64,000 nucleotides of DNA from positions 166,183 through 230,182 of the forward strand of contig NZ_KB933398.1 of assembly GCF_000392615.1 (NCBI RefSeq). The letters run 5' to 3'. This stretch comes from Lysinibacillus sphaericus OT4b.31. Lineage in GTDB: Bacteria > Bacillota > Bacilli > Bacillales_A > Planococcaceae. Made by a program: the position numbers and the translations under genes. Below, in pieces: positions 33,543 to 42,284 of the stretch. Below the pieces are notes generated by a model. It made no database searches, was not told the origin of the DNA, and worked only from the letters and a program-made list of their open reading frames with translations. Positions within the stretch are counted from its first letter, which is position 1. Each line of letters opens with the position of its first letter.

Positions 33543-33898
33543 GCTCGGGTAAGGCATATTATAGCTCAGGTAGAGGTTGGTACCGCTCGGGTAAGGCGTA
33601 TTACCGCTCAGGTAAGTCGTATTATCGCTCAGGTCGAGCTGGGGAACGCTCAGGTAAGTCGTATTATCGCTCAGGTCGAGCTGGGGAACGCTCGGGTAAG
33701 GCATATTACCGCTCAGCTCTGTTCCATACTACTCAGCTCAAGTTCCACACTACTCGGTTCAGCCGAGCCACCATTCAGTTCGAGTTCCACACCGCCCCTG
33801 AAAGCCGAGTTACCATTCAGTTCGAGTTCCACACCGCCCCTGAAAGCCGGGTAACCGCTCAGCTCGAGCACGCATCGCTCCTATCAGCCAAGTCAACA
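33543..33898 (+). repeat. tandem array of 21-bp GCTCRGGTA units, locus 2
   Basis: About seventeen 21-bp units. Nine near-regular units start at 33543, 33564, 33585, 33606, 33627, 33648, 33669, 33690 and 33711 with GCTCAGGT or GCTCGGGT. Two identical 42-bp (double-unit) blocks run from about 33627 to 33710, and two more, of diverged form, from about 33773 to 33856. Frames on both strands stay open because of the period, so no protein is claimed. It fills the cydS-rlmCD gap, as locus 1 fills the camS-gatC gap. Confidence 0.88.
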
Positions 33899-34008
33899 CT
33901 CCGCTCGCAACTTTTACTTTCCGGTAATACCTGAGAAATTCAAGCCTTGTTCTTTTTTCATCTGCCACTGCATGCTACAATAAGGAGATTGAAATGGAGG
34001 ATGTTCGA

Positions 34009-35373
34009 ATGTCAGCACCCGTAAAAAAGAATGATCGACTCACAGTTTATATAGAAGACTTAACGCATGACGGTAATGGCGTAGCTAAAGTCGATGGCTA
34101 TCCGTTATTTATTCAAGGCGCACTCCCTCACGAAACAACAGAGGTGCATGTGCTAAAAACATTAAAAAACTACGGCTTTGCCAAAGTCATAGATATCATA
34201 AAGCCTTCATCAGAGCGTGTAGATGCACCTTGTGATTATTTCGTCCAATGTGGCGGCTGCCAATTACAGCACCTGTCCTATGAGGGGCAGTTAAAGTGGA
34301 AAGAAAACATGGTGCGAAATGTCATGCAGCGCATTGGCAAAATTGATGTACCAGTCCTACCTGTAAAGGGTATGGAAGAACCTTGGCATTATCGCAACAA
34401 GGCGCAAATTCCTTTTTCCATAAATGAAGCAGGACAAGCCATAGCAGGTTTCTACAAAACGAAAACACATAGCATAGTGGATATGGAGCGTTGCTTGATT
34501 CAGACAGGCGAAGCGGATGCTATACTTGCAGGCTTGAAACAGGAATTAGCTGCAGTCGATATTCGACCATACAATGAGCTAACACATGAAGGAATGCTGC
34601 GCCATGTAGTCATTCGTAAAGCACGAGCAACTGATGAAGTCATGGTTGTTCTCGTAACTAAAAAGAAAAAATTCCCGCAAAAAGAAGCTGCAGTTGCGGC
34701 AATAAAGAAGCTTGTTCCGAATGTCACATCGATTATGCAAAACATTAACAGTGACAAAACGAACGTCATTTTCGGTGATGAAACCGTAAACCTATGGGGC
34801 AAGGATGTTATTATTGATACAATTGGCGGTGTTCGCTTTGAAATTTCAGCGCGTTCATTTTATCAAGTAAACCCTGAGCAAACTGAAGTTCTATACAAAC
34901 AAGCACTAGACTACGCTGACTTACAGGGTGATGAACGAGTAATTGATGCATACTGTGGAATAGGCACCATCTCCTTATTCCTAGCACAAAAAGCAAAAGC
35001 CGTTATGGGTGTTGAAATTGTACCGCAAGCTATTGAAGATGCAAAACGCAACGCAGCATTAAATGGCTTTACCAATACGTATTTCGAGGCTGGGCCAGCA
35101 GAGGAAGTTATCCCTCGCTGGTATAAGGAAGGTAAAGAAGCTGATGTACTAGTTGTTGACCCACCACGTAAAGGCTGTGATGAGGCCCTACTTAAGACGA
35201 TTTTAGAACAACGTCCGCAGCGTGTTGTTTATGTGTCCTGTAACCCAGCTACATTAGCACGTGACCTCCGTATTTTAGAAGATGGGGGCTATAAAACACA
35301 GGAAGTTCAACCCGTTGATATGTTCCCGCATTCGACGCATTGTGAAGCGGTTGCTTGGTTGGCTTTAGTGTAG
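34009..35373 (+). CDS. rlmCD: 23S rRNA (uracil-5-)-methyltransferase RlmCD
   Basis: A 454-residue SAM-dependent enzyme that in B. subtilis (YefA) makes m5U747 and m5U1939. N-terminal TRAM domain (about 1-60), a Cys cluster in DYFVQCGGCQLQH for 4Fe-4S, then a Rossmann fold with DAYCGIGTISLFLA, VVDPPRKGCD and the catalytic Cys in VVYVSCNPATLARDL. I choose ATG 34009 (GGAGG at 33996-34000) over ATG 33994, which lies close after a TACAAT box and would be near the transcript start. Its 3' end is the source of the tail remnants described downstream. Confidence 0.92.
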   Translation: MSAPVKKNDRLTVYIEDLTHDGNGVAKVDGYPLFIQGALPHETTEVHVLKTLKNYGFAKVIDIIKPSSERVDAPCDYFVQCGGCQLQHLSYEGQLKWKENMVRNVMQRIGKIDVPVLPVKGMEEPWHYRNKAQIPFSINEAGQAIAGFYKTKTHSIVDMERCLIQTGEADAILAGLKQELAAVDIRPYNELTHEGMLRHVVIRKARATDEVMVVLVTKKKKFPQKEAAVAAIKKLVPNVTSIMQNINSDKTNVIFGDETVNLWGKDVIIDTIGGVRFEISARSFYQVNPEQTEVLYKQALDYADLQGDERVIDAYCGIGTISLFLAQKAKAVMGVEIVPQAIEDAKRNAALNGFTNTYFEAGPAEEVIPRWYKEGKEADVLVVDPPRKGCDEALLKTILEQRPQRVVYVSCNPATLARDLRILEDGGYKTQEVQPVDMFPHSTHCEAVAWLALV

Positions 35374-35381
35374 AAATAAAC

Positions 35382-35417
35382 AGGAGTGAATTCCAAATAA
35401 AGGGATTCGCTCTTTTT
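35382..35417 (+). terminator. terminator after rlmCD
   Basis: GAGTGAATTCC and GGGATTCGCTC pair (G-U and A-C irregularities) with a loop AAATAAA, followed by TTTTTGG. The rest of 35418-35640 shows no gene. Confidence 0.7.
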
Positions 35418-35648
35418 GGTTGAAATTTATAAAGAATTACAAGTTTGAATTTCTTTAAAGGAAGGGTCCCCAACAAAAATCCTGTTTTTATTTGTGAATA
35501 AATTTGGAGGAAATATTACAAAACCAGTAAAAACTAATTCAACATTTGTAGTTTTTATGTTGAATGTTTACAACAACTGAGCCGATTGCTATATTAAGTG
35601 TTAATACCTAAAAATGGTAAATAAAGCATAGGGAAAAGGGGTTTGAAA

Positions 35649-36161
35649 ATGGATGTAAGATACCCAATTGGAAAATTACAAGTTCCTGAAAAAGTAGCAT
35701 TTGAAAATGTTCAAGAATGGTTAAAGCAAATCGAAACATACACAATTCGACTAAGAGAAACTGTTGATTCTTTAAGTGATGAGGAATTAAGCAAAACTTA
35801 TCGTGAAGGTGCATGGACAGTTCGTCAACTTGTACATCACATTGCAGATTCTCAGTTGAATATGTATCAACGTTTGAAGCTGGCTTTAACAGATGGCAAT
35901 CCAACAGTTCCAGCTTTTGAAGAAGAAAAATGGGCTGTTCAACCGGATACAGAGCTTCCTGTAGAAAGTTCTATTAAAATGTTAGAAGGCATAAATGAGC
36001 GTATCGTATCTTTAGGACAAAGTTTAACTGAAGAGCAATTAGATCGAGCTTTTACTCACCAAACAAACGGTAAAATAACAGTTTCAACAAAAGTTGCAAA
36101 ATTAGCTTGGCACGAAGAGCATCACTTAGCTCATATAAAATTTGCATTATCAAATGAGTAA
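35649..36161 (+). CDS. yfiT: YfiT-type DinB-family protein (bacillithiol transferase-like)
   Basis: A 170-residue four-helix DinB/YfiT protein. RYPIGKLQVPE (about 3-13) and AWTVRQLVHHIADSQLN (about 56-72) are very close to B. subtilis YfiT, and LAWHEEHHLAHIKFAL near the end supplies two more metal His. The three-His site binds zinc or nickel; family members transfer bacillithiol to electrophiles. ATG 35649 follows AAAAGGGG; TTG 35643 is an in-frame alternative. It is the single gene of the first rlmCD-tail module. Confidence 0.85.
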   Translation: MDVRYPIGKLQVPEKVAFENVQEWLKQIETYTIRLRETVDSLSDEELSKTYREGAWTVRQLVHHIADSQLNMYQRLKLALTDGNPTVPAFEEEKWAVQPDTELPVESSIKMLEGINERIVSLGQSLTEEQLDRAFTHQTNGKITVSTKVAKLAWHEEHHLAHIKFALSNE

Positions 36162-36229
36162 ACTTTAATAGATAAAACTAGCATAGATTTATTTTATATA
36201 AGGTGAGTCTATTACAGCTTTATTTCATA

Positions 36230-36287
36230 TACACCATCCTCAGTACTCAACACATTGTGAAGTAGTTGCGTGTTTGGAGTTTTCATA
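36230..36287 (+). pseudogene. rlmCD-type 3'-end remnant, copy 1
   Basis: CTCAGTACTCAACACATTG continues as an in-frame match to the last codons of rlmCD: it reads PQYSTHCEVVACLEFS then stop, against PHSTHCEAVAWLAL. Nothing of the upstream gene is present. The surrounding 36162-36926 otherwise holds a weak hairpin (about 36376-36420, GACCC / GGGGTC then TTTT) and AT-rich sequence. Confidence 0.6.
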
Positions 36288-36926
36288 ATGTACCTAGTAC
36301 ACACGTAATTCGCAAACGATTCCGAGAATTTAAAAGCTATACTATAACTTGAAAAAATAGACAATTTCAATCCCGACCCTGATTTTCTTGCAAATAACCT
36401 TTGCGAAATTGGGGTCTTTTATATGGAACTTAATTGGAAAATGTCTCATGTTCAGCATATATGATTAGTACACGGATTAATCCATCCGTTTCTTTTCTAG
36501 AAAAGGAATTGCTTGTATTGATTTTATATCATGAAGCCCTCCTATGCTTATCACCGGTAATCAAGTGGTTATTTATAGGGGCTTTCCAGAAGTTTCGTGA
36601 CTTTTTGGAGGCCTTTATTTCATAGCTATTTCAAGGGGTGCCAGAGAATAAATCTTCATTTTACCTCATGATAAAATAAGTTGTCAATAATAAATTTGTG
36701 AATTTATTTAAAAAATGTTATAATAGTCTTACAATTGTTTTTTTGAAATCGTATTTCGAATTCCGCTGTCCTTTTTTGCAGATAGAATTTGGGTACGTTT
36801 TTTTATTTAAGCCGAAGAAAAAAATTAAAACAGTTATGTGAGCTTTAAAGGAAGTTAGTTGAATAAAATTATTAATTTACTATCTAATAGTAACCAAGTT
36901 TTTATTCCATAAGGAGGACTAGAATA

Positions 36927-37781
36927 ATGAATCTAATCAATAAGAAAGTTACACACAAGCGTTTTGGCATGGGTAGTATAGTTAAACATAATGATTCTAG
37001 TATTGAAATACATTTCGCATCGGAAAATAAAATGTTTGTTTTCCCTGATGTATTTGGAAAGCACCTAACACTACATGATAAAAGTGATGCTAATTCACTT
37101 GAAAAAATAATACAAAAAAAAGAAATAAAACGAAAGGAGGAAGAATGGAAGAAGGAAGAGGAAAAAAAACTACAACGAAAAAACCAGGAACTTCGCTTAG
37201 AACACGAAAAACTTATGAAACATCATAAACTTCATCCAGAATCACAAATGGTTTTTAGGTGTGATACAGAAGAACAGAATAGTTCTTTTTCAGAGTGGAA
37301 GGTTTTTTCAGGCACAATAAAAAGTGGTAATAACAAGGGGAGGCCAAACAAACCAACCCGCTTGCACCAAAATAGCGCTGTCCTGTTAACAGCAATAGAT
37401 TCCGGCATGCCTGAAAAAGACAGACGTATCTTAGGTGTCTATATGGTGAATGAAGATTTTATCGGTAAGCTTTGTGAAGATGGAATTATCCCTGCTCATT
37501 CAAAATACAGACTCCAACTTACAGAACAGGAATCGGATCAGCTACTTTTATGGAAATATTATGTAAATGAAAAATCCCCCGACAAAATGACATGGAATAC
37601 AGGTAAATACCGTTATTTTAATAATTTATGGATGGCTCAAATTTTACTTGATATAGTTTCGTTGAGAAGTAACCCAGAGGAACGAGAGCTGGCACAACAA
37701 TTTTTTAAACATTTTTGTAAAATGAACCAGATAACAGTTCAAGATTTAGCAAAGCCTAATGGCGCATTAATGCGTATTTAG
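36927..37781 (+). CDS. hypothetical protein with N-terminal SH3-like segment and coiled coil
   Basis: I do not recognise a named family. The 284 residues begin with KKVTHKRFGMGSIVKH and a following FVFPDVFGKHL, a small beta-barrel pattern as seen at helicase C-termini (GxGxV, FPDxF). Residues about 58-100 are a Lys/Glu-rich coiled coil. The C-terminal half (about 105-284) is compact, with FRCDTEEQNSS and LLLWKYYVNEKSP. No signal peptide or membrane helix. The ATG follows AAGGAGGA. Single gene of the second module. AT-rich relative to neighbours, consistent with transfer. Confidence 0.6.
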   Translation: MNLINKKVTHKRFGMGSIVKHNDSSIEIHFASENKMFVFPDVFGKHLTLHDKSDANSLEKIIQKKEIKRKEEEWKKEEEKKLQRKNQELRLEHEKLMKHHKLHPESQMVFRCDTEEQNSSFSEWKVFSGTIKSGNNKGRPNKPTRLHQNSAVLLTAIDSGMPEKDRRILGVYMVNEDFIGKLCEDGIIPAHSKYRLQLTEQESDQLLLWKYYVNEKSPDKMTWNTGKYRYFNNLWMAQILLDIVSLRSNPEERELAQQFFKHFCKMNQITVQDLAKPNGALMRI

Positions 37782-37904
37782 ACGATAGCCCAAAGGTCAT
37801 TAAGAATGACAGCGGACTGACATATTTTCCTATCTATCACTAATGCTGAACAGTGCCTGGCTCTGTTTGCTAATAAACGTGTGGAGTTAATATAATCATT
37901 TATC

Positions 37905-37940
37905 AAGAACGAATTCTTATTAAAGGAATTCGTTCTTTCA
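37905..37940 (+). terminator. terminator after the 284-residue gene
   Basis: AAGAACGAATTC and GAATTCGTTCTT form a perfect 12-bp stem, followed by TCACC rather than a long T-run. It probably ends the upstream transcript. Confidence 0.55.
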
Positions 37941-37949
37941 CCAACACCC

Positions 37950-38011
37950 ATGTGTTGCCACATACACTCCGCACATTGTGAAGCTGTCGCATGGTTGGAG
38001 TTGGACTAATA
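37950..38011 (+). pseudogene. rlmCD-type 3'-end remnant, copy 2
   Basis: GTGTTGCCACATACACTC, then after a frame change GCACATTGTGAAGCTGTCGC, reads as MLPHT and AHCEAVAWLELD plus stop. This matches the MFPHSTHCEAVAWLAL end of RlmCD. An extra few bases break the frame, so it is a dead fragment. An imperfect hairpin with TTTTTT (38013-38056) follows. The rest of the 426-base gap (37782-38207) shows no gene. Confidence 0.65.
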
Positions 38012-38264
38012 GAAAAGCAGTTGATATAGAAAAAATCTATACCATTTGCTTTTTTGTTTATAAAAATACCATTCAGGACCGATTTTCGTTAAAATAAACA
38101 GTACCGATTTTCACAATAGTTTTTTCATAAATGTCCAAATGTATTTGTGTTTGATAATAAGTTATTAAGCATGATATAAGTGTAAAAGAAGTGGAACATT
38201 TGGCTTTATGTCTTTTGACCGAAAGTTTGAAGTTGTATCCATAGTGAGAGGATTTGAGTTTGAA

Positions 38265-39233
38265 ATGATAGATAATTTTTGGCGTGATTTACCACGACCA
38301 TTTTTTGTACTTGCACCAATGGAAGATGTGACAGATGTAGTTTTTCGTCACGTAGTAAGTGAAGCCGGTCGACCGGATGTATTTTTCACAGAGTTTACAA
38401 ACTCGGATAGCTATTGTCATCCAGAGGGCATGAAAAGTGTGCGTGGCCGTTTGATTTTTACAGAAGATGAACAGCCAATGGTGGCACATATTTGGGGGGA
38501 TAATCCCGAATTTTTCCGTCAAATGAGTATTGGTATGGCGGATATGGGATTTAAAGGCATCGATATTAATATGGGCTGCCCTGTACCGAATGTGGCATCA
38601 AGAGGGAAGGGTAGTGGCCTTATTCTGCGTCCAGACGTTGCGGCAGAGCTTATTCAAGCAGCTAAAGCGGGAGGGCTACCTGTCAGTGTAAAAACTCGAC
38701 TTGGCTATAAGGACGTCGAAGAGTGGAAAGAGTGGCTAACACATATTTTAAAACAGGATATTGCGAACCTTACTGTTCATTTACGTACAAAAAAGGAAAT
38801 GAGTCAGGTAGATGCGCATTGGGAGCTAATCCCGGACATTAAAAAATTACGTGATGAAATAGCACCAAATACGCTACTAACAATCAATGGAGACATTCCT
38901 GACCGTCAAACTGGGCTGCAGCTTGCTGAACAATATGGTATTGATGGCGTTATGATCGGGCGAGGAATTTTTAAAAATCCTTTTGCTTTTGAAAAAGAGC
39001 CAAAAGAGCATAGCAGTAAAGAGTATCTTGATCTTTTAAGACTGCAGCTTGATCTTCAAGATCAATATGCGGAAGCACTACCACGTACAATCACAGGGCT
39101 TCATCGCTTTTTCAAAATTTATGTTAAAGGATACCGTGGAGCTGGTGAATTAAGAAATCAATTGATGAACACAAAATCAACTGATGAAGTGCGTGCATTG
39201 CTCAATAACTTTGAATCAAACAATGTTGATTGA
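38265..39233 (+). CDS. tRNA-dihydrouridine synthase
   Basis: A flavin enzyme of about 322 residues that reduces uridine in the tRNA D-loop. [16 protein letters not shown] (about 14-29) is the FMN-binding start, [21 protein letters not shown] (split near 100-120) holds the catalytic Cys, and KTRLGY with [13 protein letters not shown] complete the TIM barrel. ATG 38265 fits family N-termini ([14 protein letters not shown]); GAGAGGA lies 12 bases ahead. The frame is open from 38208, so a longer form is possible. Single gene of the third module; the paralogous dus gene of the backbone is not in this window. Confidence 0.88.
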   Translation: MIDNFWRDLPRPFFVLAPMEDVTDVVFRHVVSEAGRPDVFFTEFTNSDSYCHPEGMKSVRGRLIFTEDEQPMVAHIWGDNPEFFRQMSIGMADMGFKGIDINMGCPVPNVASRGKGSGLILRPDVAAELIQAAKAGGLPVSVKTRLGYKDVEEWKEWLTHILKQDIANLTVHLRTKKEMSQVDAHWELIPDIKKLRDEIAPNTLLTINGDIPDRQTGLQLAEQYGIDGVMIGRGIFKNPFAFEKEPKEHSSKEYLDLLRLQLDLQDQYAEALPRTITGLHRFFKIYVKGYRGAGELRNQLMNTKSTDEVRALLNNFESNNVD

Positions 39234-39331
39234 TGATGGACCGTAGAATGATGTAACCGCAAAAAAGCTAGAGCCTATTAAGCAGTAAATTGGCAGGAAT
39301 GAATGCGGTATTGAATCCAACAGCACCACAT

Positions 39332-39388
39332 ATGTTGCCACATACACTCTGCACATGTCGAGTGTGTAGCAAAGCTAAGTTTAAAAGG
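39332..39388 (+). pseudogene. rlmCD-type 3'-end remnant, copy 3
   Basis: ATGTTGCCACATACACTC is identical to copy 2, then GCACATGTCGAGTGTGTAGC reads HVECVAKLSLK in another frame, a tail found in other RumA/RlmCD-type proteins. So it derives from a different homologue than the resident gene. A 4-base shift separates the two blocks, as in copy 2. Confidence 0.5.
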
Positions 39389-39500
39389 CTGAAAGTAATG
39401 AAAGCCTTTTAATTCGAGTAGCAGAACTTTAAAACATGATGAGCTGTAATGGTTATTGAATTTAATATTAGCTTAAAGAAGCGGTTGCTTTGGTTTTTTG

Positions 39501-39537
39501 ATGGTACGGAAATATCTTCCGTGCCATTTTCTTTTGT
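39501..39537 (+). terminator. terminator after the third module
   Basis: ATGGTACGGAA pairs with TTCCGTGCCAT around ATATC, followed by TTTCTTTTG. Probably ends the dus transcript. Confidence 0.78.
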
Positions 39538-39559
39538 AATTGGCTTAGTTATTTACCGT

Positions 39560-39800
39560 CCTCTGATTTTATCCCGCATTAACTGCCCGATTGGTGAAGA
39601 CTAATAATCAGTGGGAATGAAGAAAACCCTAATTGACTAAAGTTCTACATTATTCCATATTAATGGGCAGTAAGACTCCTACCCAAAATTCAACGAAGCA
39701 AGGAACTGATCAAAGTTTCACATTATCCTGCATTAACTTGACCGTAAAATTAATATACCCCCCACTGAAAAAGTTTCACTTTATCCTTCTACCGCACTGT
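39560..39800 (+). repeat. degenerate tandem repeat with ATCCYGCATTAACTGCCCG core
   Basis: Four diverged units recur at about 57-76 base steps: TTTATCCCGCATTAACTGCC (about 39570), AAAGTTCTACATTATTCC then ATTAATGGGCAG (39642), AAAGTTTCACATTATCCTGC then ATTAACTTGACCG (39712) and AAAGTTTCACTTTATCC then TACCGCACTG (39769). It occupies much of the 883-base gap before the toxin operon. No gene is seen in 39234-40116. Confidence 0.55.
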
Positions 39801-39880
39801 ATATCTAACTACTAAAATTCTTATTTCTCCGACCTTCAGGGATACTTTTTGTCTATTCTGATTAATATTAAAGATTGATG

Positions 39881-39909
39881 TTGACTTTTTATCTATGGTT
39901 TATTAGCAT
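39881..39909 (+). promoter_or_regulatory. candidate promoter of the VgrG-Rhs operon
   Basis: TTGACT (39881-39886), 17 bases, TAGCAT (39904-39909): a fair SigA match, about 210 bases before the first gene. The long leader shows no recognisable riboswitch. Confidence 0.5.
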
Positions 39910-40116
39910 ATTTACAGATAAAAATAACCAATTAATGATGTGATTACCATATATGTAATCAGATTTGGGATATTATTACAAAAATAAAATAATGACAAAA
40001 AGCATCAATTAATTGCTGACGAGTGAGCGATGACAAAGCTAGGGAAGCAAGAAAATACTAGGTTGTGAGATAGAGCGAATAGATAGAAATGAATCGAAAT
40101 AAAGGAGCGTGAACAA

Positions 40117-40758
40117 ATGGATTTCATGGATGAAGAAGTTATCGAAATGACGAAACATGCAAGGCAAAAGAAACGAATGGAGAACATCGAAAAACAATTA
40201 TTACATACTGATATTGGTAAAGCGATTAAAGATGGTCAGCTAATGATCGAAGATGAAACGATTGAGTTTACAGATATTAGTTTTTATGAGGATCAAATCC
40301 GGATGTGCATTCCTGCAACATTTGACGTGATGGAACCTGAATTAATGGATATTAAATATCCATCAAGTCGTAGACCAGATTATATCTATACAAGTGAAAG
40401 TACGTCAATCAACGTCACGATGAAAATCATGGAACAACAGATAAAAGCAGAAGAATTGGAAGATTTCACACAGACCATGATGAATATCCTTCAAAAAACG
40501 CAACCAACTGCAAAAATGTTGGATATCGACATGAATGAAGTTAACGGTGTACAAATTGGTTACTTTGATTTCATCATGCCAGCACTAGATAACAAGATTT
40601 ATAATTTAATGTTTTTGTTTAGGGTAGGCGAGAATGTGACGATGAGCTCGATTAATTGTTTGCAGAAAGAGATGAATATTTGGAAACCCATTGCTTACGG
40701 CATGATGGAATCTATCTCGGTTGAAAACAAATTATTAGATGGAGAAGGTGTTGTTTGA
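40117..40758 (+). CDS. hypothetical protein, possible Eag/DcrB-like chaperone
   Basis: A 213-residue cytoplasmic protein, first gene of the operon. It has no signal peptide or membrane segment. Strand-rich blocks such as IEFTDISFYEDQIRMCIPATF (split near 50-70) and GVQIGYFDFIMPA, with VTMSSINCLQKEMNIWKPIA near the end, recall the alpha/beta DcrB (DUF1795) fold of Eag chaperones. Those chaperones shield the hydrophobic segments of Rhs/VgrG effectors in type VI secretion. This is a resemblance of pattern and context only. ATG follows AAAGGAG; its TGA overlaps the next start. Confidence 0.55.
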   Translation: MDFMDEEVIEMTKHARQKKRMENIEKQLLHTDIGKAIKDGQLMIEDETIEFTDISFYEDQIRMCIPATFDVMEPELMDIKYPSSRRPDYIYTSESTSINVTMKIMEQQIKAEELEDFTQTMMNILQKTQPTAKMLDIDMNEVNGVQIGYFDFIMPALDNKIYNLMFLFRVGENVTMSSINCLQKEMNIWKPIAYGMMESISVENKLLDGEGVV

Positions 40759-42269
40759 TGGATCGGATGAAAAAGGAAACAGCCTTAACGTATAAAGATA
40801 TGATTGTGATGCCCTATAATATTCGCGTCAATCAAATCGAAATTACTCAACAAATGAATGAGCATGCTACATTGCATTTAACGGGTGTGATTCCAGATGA
40901 GCTCGAAGATTCTTATGTTTATATGACAGATGCAGAAACGGCTATTGAAGTATCGCAAATCGGCAGTGATGGACAAACTATTCCTATTTTTAATGGGCTA
41001 GCGTTAGATGTGCAAGTGAAATTAGTTATGGGCACATATTATTTGGAGGTTAAAGCCGTTTCGCATACGTATGTGTTAGATGTTAAGAAGAAAAACCAAA
41101 CCTATCAAAATGCGAGTATGCCCTATAGTGAATTAATAGATGTATGTATTGCCGATCAAAAAGGTGCAGATTTCATGGATTATGTCACAAATGGCGCTAG
41201 TCTTGGTAGCTTCACGATGCAATATTTAGAGACAGATTGGGAGTTTCTTAAACGAATGGCATCACGATTTCATACAGGCTTGGTGCCAGACACTGTTCAC
41301 TCGGCTGCAAAGTTTTACTTCGGTGTACCATTTCAAGCTGGGAACAAGCAGAAAATGGATGCCATTAATTATCGAGTCAAAAAAGCGATTGGCAACTTCC
41401 TTGTCTCCAGTAAAAATCACCTCGACAGTATTACCGATAGTGACTACATGTACTATGAAGTAGAATCGATTCAACTATTCAAAATAGGCAATGAAGTTAC
41501 TTTCCAATCAAAAAAATTGTATGTCTATAAAATCTTCTCGACGCTAAAAGATGGTTTATTCAAGCATATCTATACATTAACACCTCAGAACGGTTTCAGT
41601 GTCCACACTACTTATAATCAAGCCATTATTGGTGCTTCCATTCAAGGAAAAGTAATTGATGTTGCAGGTGACAAAATTCGCATTCATGTCGATTTCGATG
41701 AGGGTCAAGAAAAGGATACGGCCTATTGGTTTCCATATTCAACGATCTATGCATCAGAAGATAATACGGGATGGTATTTTATGCCAGAGTTATCTGATAA
41801 TGTTAGAATCTACTTCCCAAGCAATCGTGAGGATGCAGGGATTGCGATTAGTTCTGTATCAAAAGCGCCTCCACAATCTGGTGCGATGTTAGCAAAAAGT
41901 AATCCAGCCAGTCAAGGTGCCGGCGGTCAATCAAGTGCTGCACCATCGGAGGATGGTCGCCAAGATCCAGCGCGGATGGCCGATCCAGATGTAAAAACAC
42001 TCAGAACCAAGCATGGTAAACAAATTCTACTTGCACCTGATCGGATTGTCATATCTGGTGGAGGGTTAATGATTTCACTGATGGATGATAATGGAATTTC
42101 AATAATAAGTGATAAAAATATTAACTTACAAGCAGCAGAGAAAGTCGTCATCAATGCAAAACAAATAATGATTAATGCGACTGAGAAAATTGAGATGACT
42201 TGTAAAGACAATTCAATCAAGATGGAAGACAAAATGGAGATTAAAGGAACAGAAGTACGAGCAAATTAG
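40758..42269 (+). CDS. VgrG-like spike protein (phage late control D family)
   Basis: A 503-residue protein built like VgrG. A gp27-like hub domain (about 1-285) includes the family hallmark MQYLETDWEFLKRMASRFH (about 155-173). A gp5-type OB fold (about 290-375) has GKVIDVAGDKIRIHVDFDEG and the WFPYSTIYASEDN block. After a Gln/Ser/Ala-rich linker, a C-terminal beta-helix-like tail alternates short strands (INLQAAEKVVINAKQIMIN, MTCKDNSIKMEDKMEIKG). The start is ATG 40758 in a TGATG overlap. It is a paralogue of the first 370 residues of the 1832-residue protein downstream. Role as a piercing spike is inferred from family. Confidence 0.82.
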   Translation: MDRMKKETALTYKDMIVMPYNIRVNQIEITQQMNEHATLHLTGVIPDELEDSYVYMTDAETAIEVSQIGSDGQTIPIFNGLALDVQVKLVMGTYYLEVKAVSHTYVLDVKKKNQTYQNASMPYSELIDVCIADQKGADFMDYVTNGASLGSFTMQYLETDWEFLKRMASRFHTGLVPDTVHSAAKFYFGVPFQAGNKQKMDAINYRVKKAIGNFLVSSKNHLDSITDSDYMYYEVESIQLFKIGNEVTFQSKKLYVYKIFSTLKDGLFKHIYTLTPQNGFSVHTTYNQAIIGASIQGKVIDVAGDKIRIHVDFDEGQEKDTAYWFPYSTIYASEDNTGWYFMPELSDNVRIYFPSNREDAGIAISSVSKAPPQSGAMLAKSNPASQGAGGQSSAAPSEDGRQDPARMADPDVKTLRTKHGKQILLAPDRIVISGGGLMISLMDDNGISIISDKNINLQAAEKVVINAKQIMINATEKIEMTCKDNSIKMEDKMEIKGTEVRAN

Positions 42270-42284
42270 TGAGGATGTGGATGC

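Noticed and set aside
33527..33934. Overlapping open frames in several phases on both strands
   Set aside because: All are by-products of the 21-bp repeat period; more than one frame is open at once, which argues against coding.
36434..36625. 63-residue frame between the first tail remnant and the 284-residue gene
   Set aside because: No SD, no recognisable motif, composition like the AT-rich intergenic region.
39633..39815. 60-residue frame in the repeat region before the toxin operon
   Set aside because: It lies wholly in degenerate non-coding repeats and lacks an SD.
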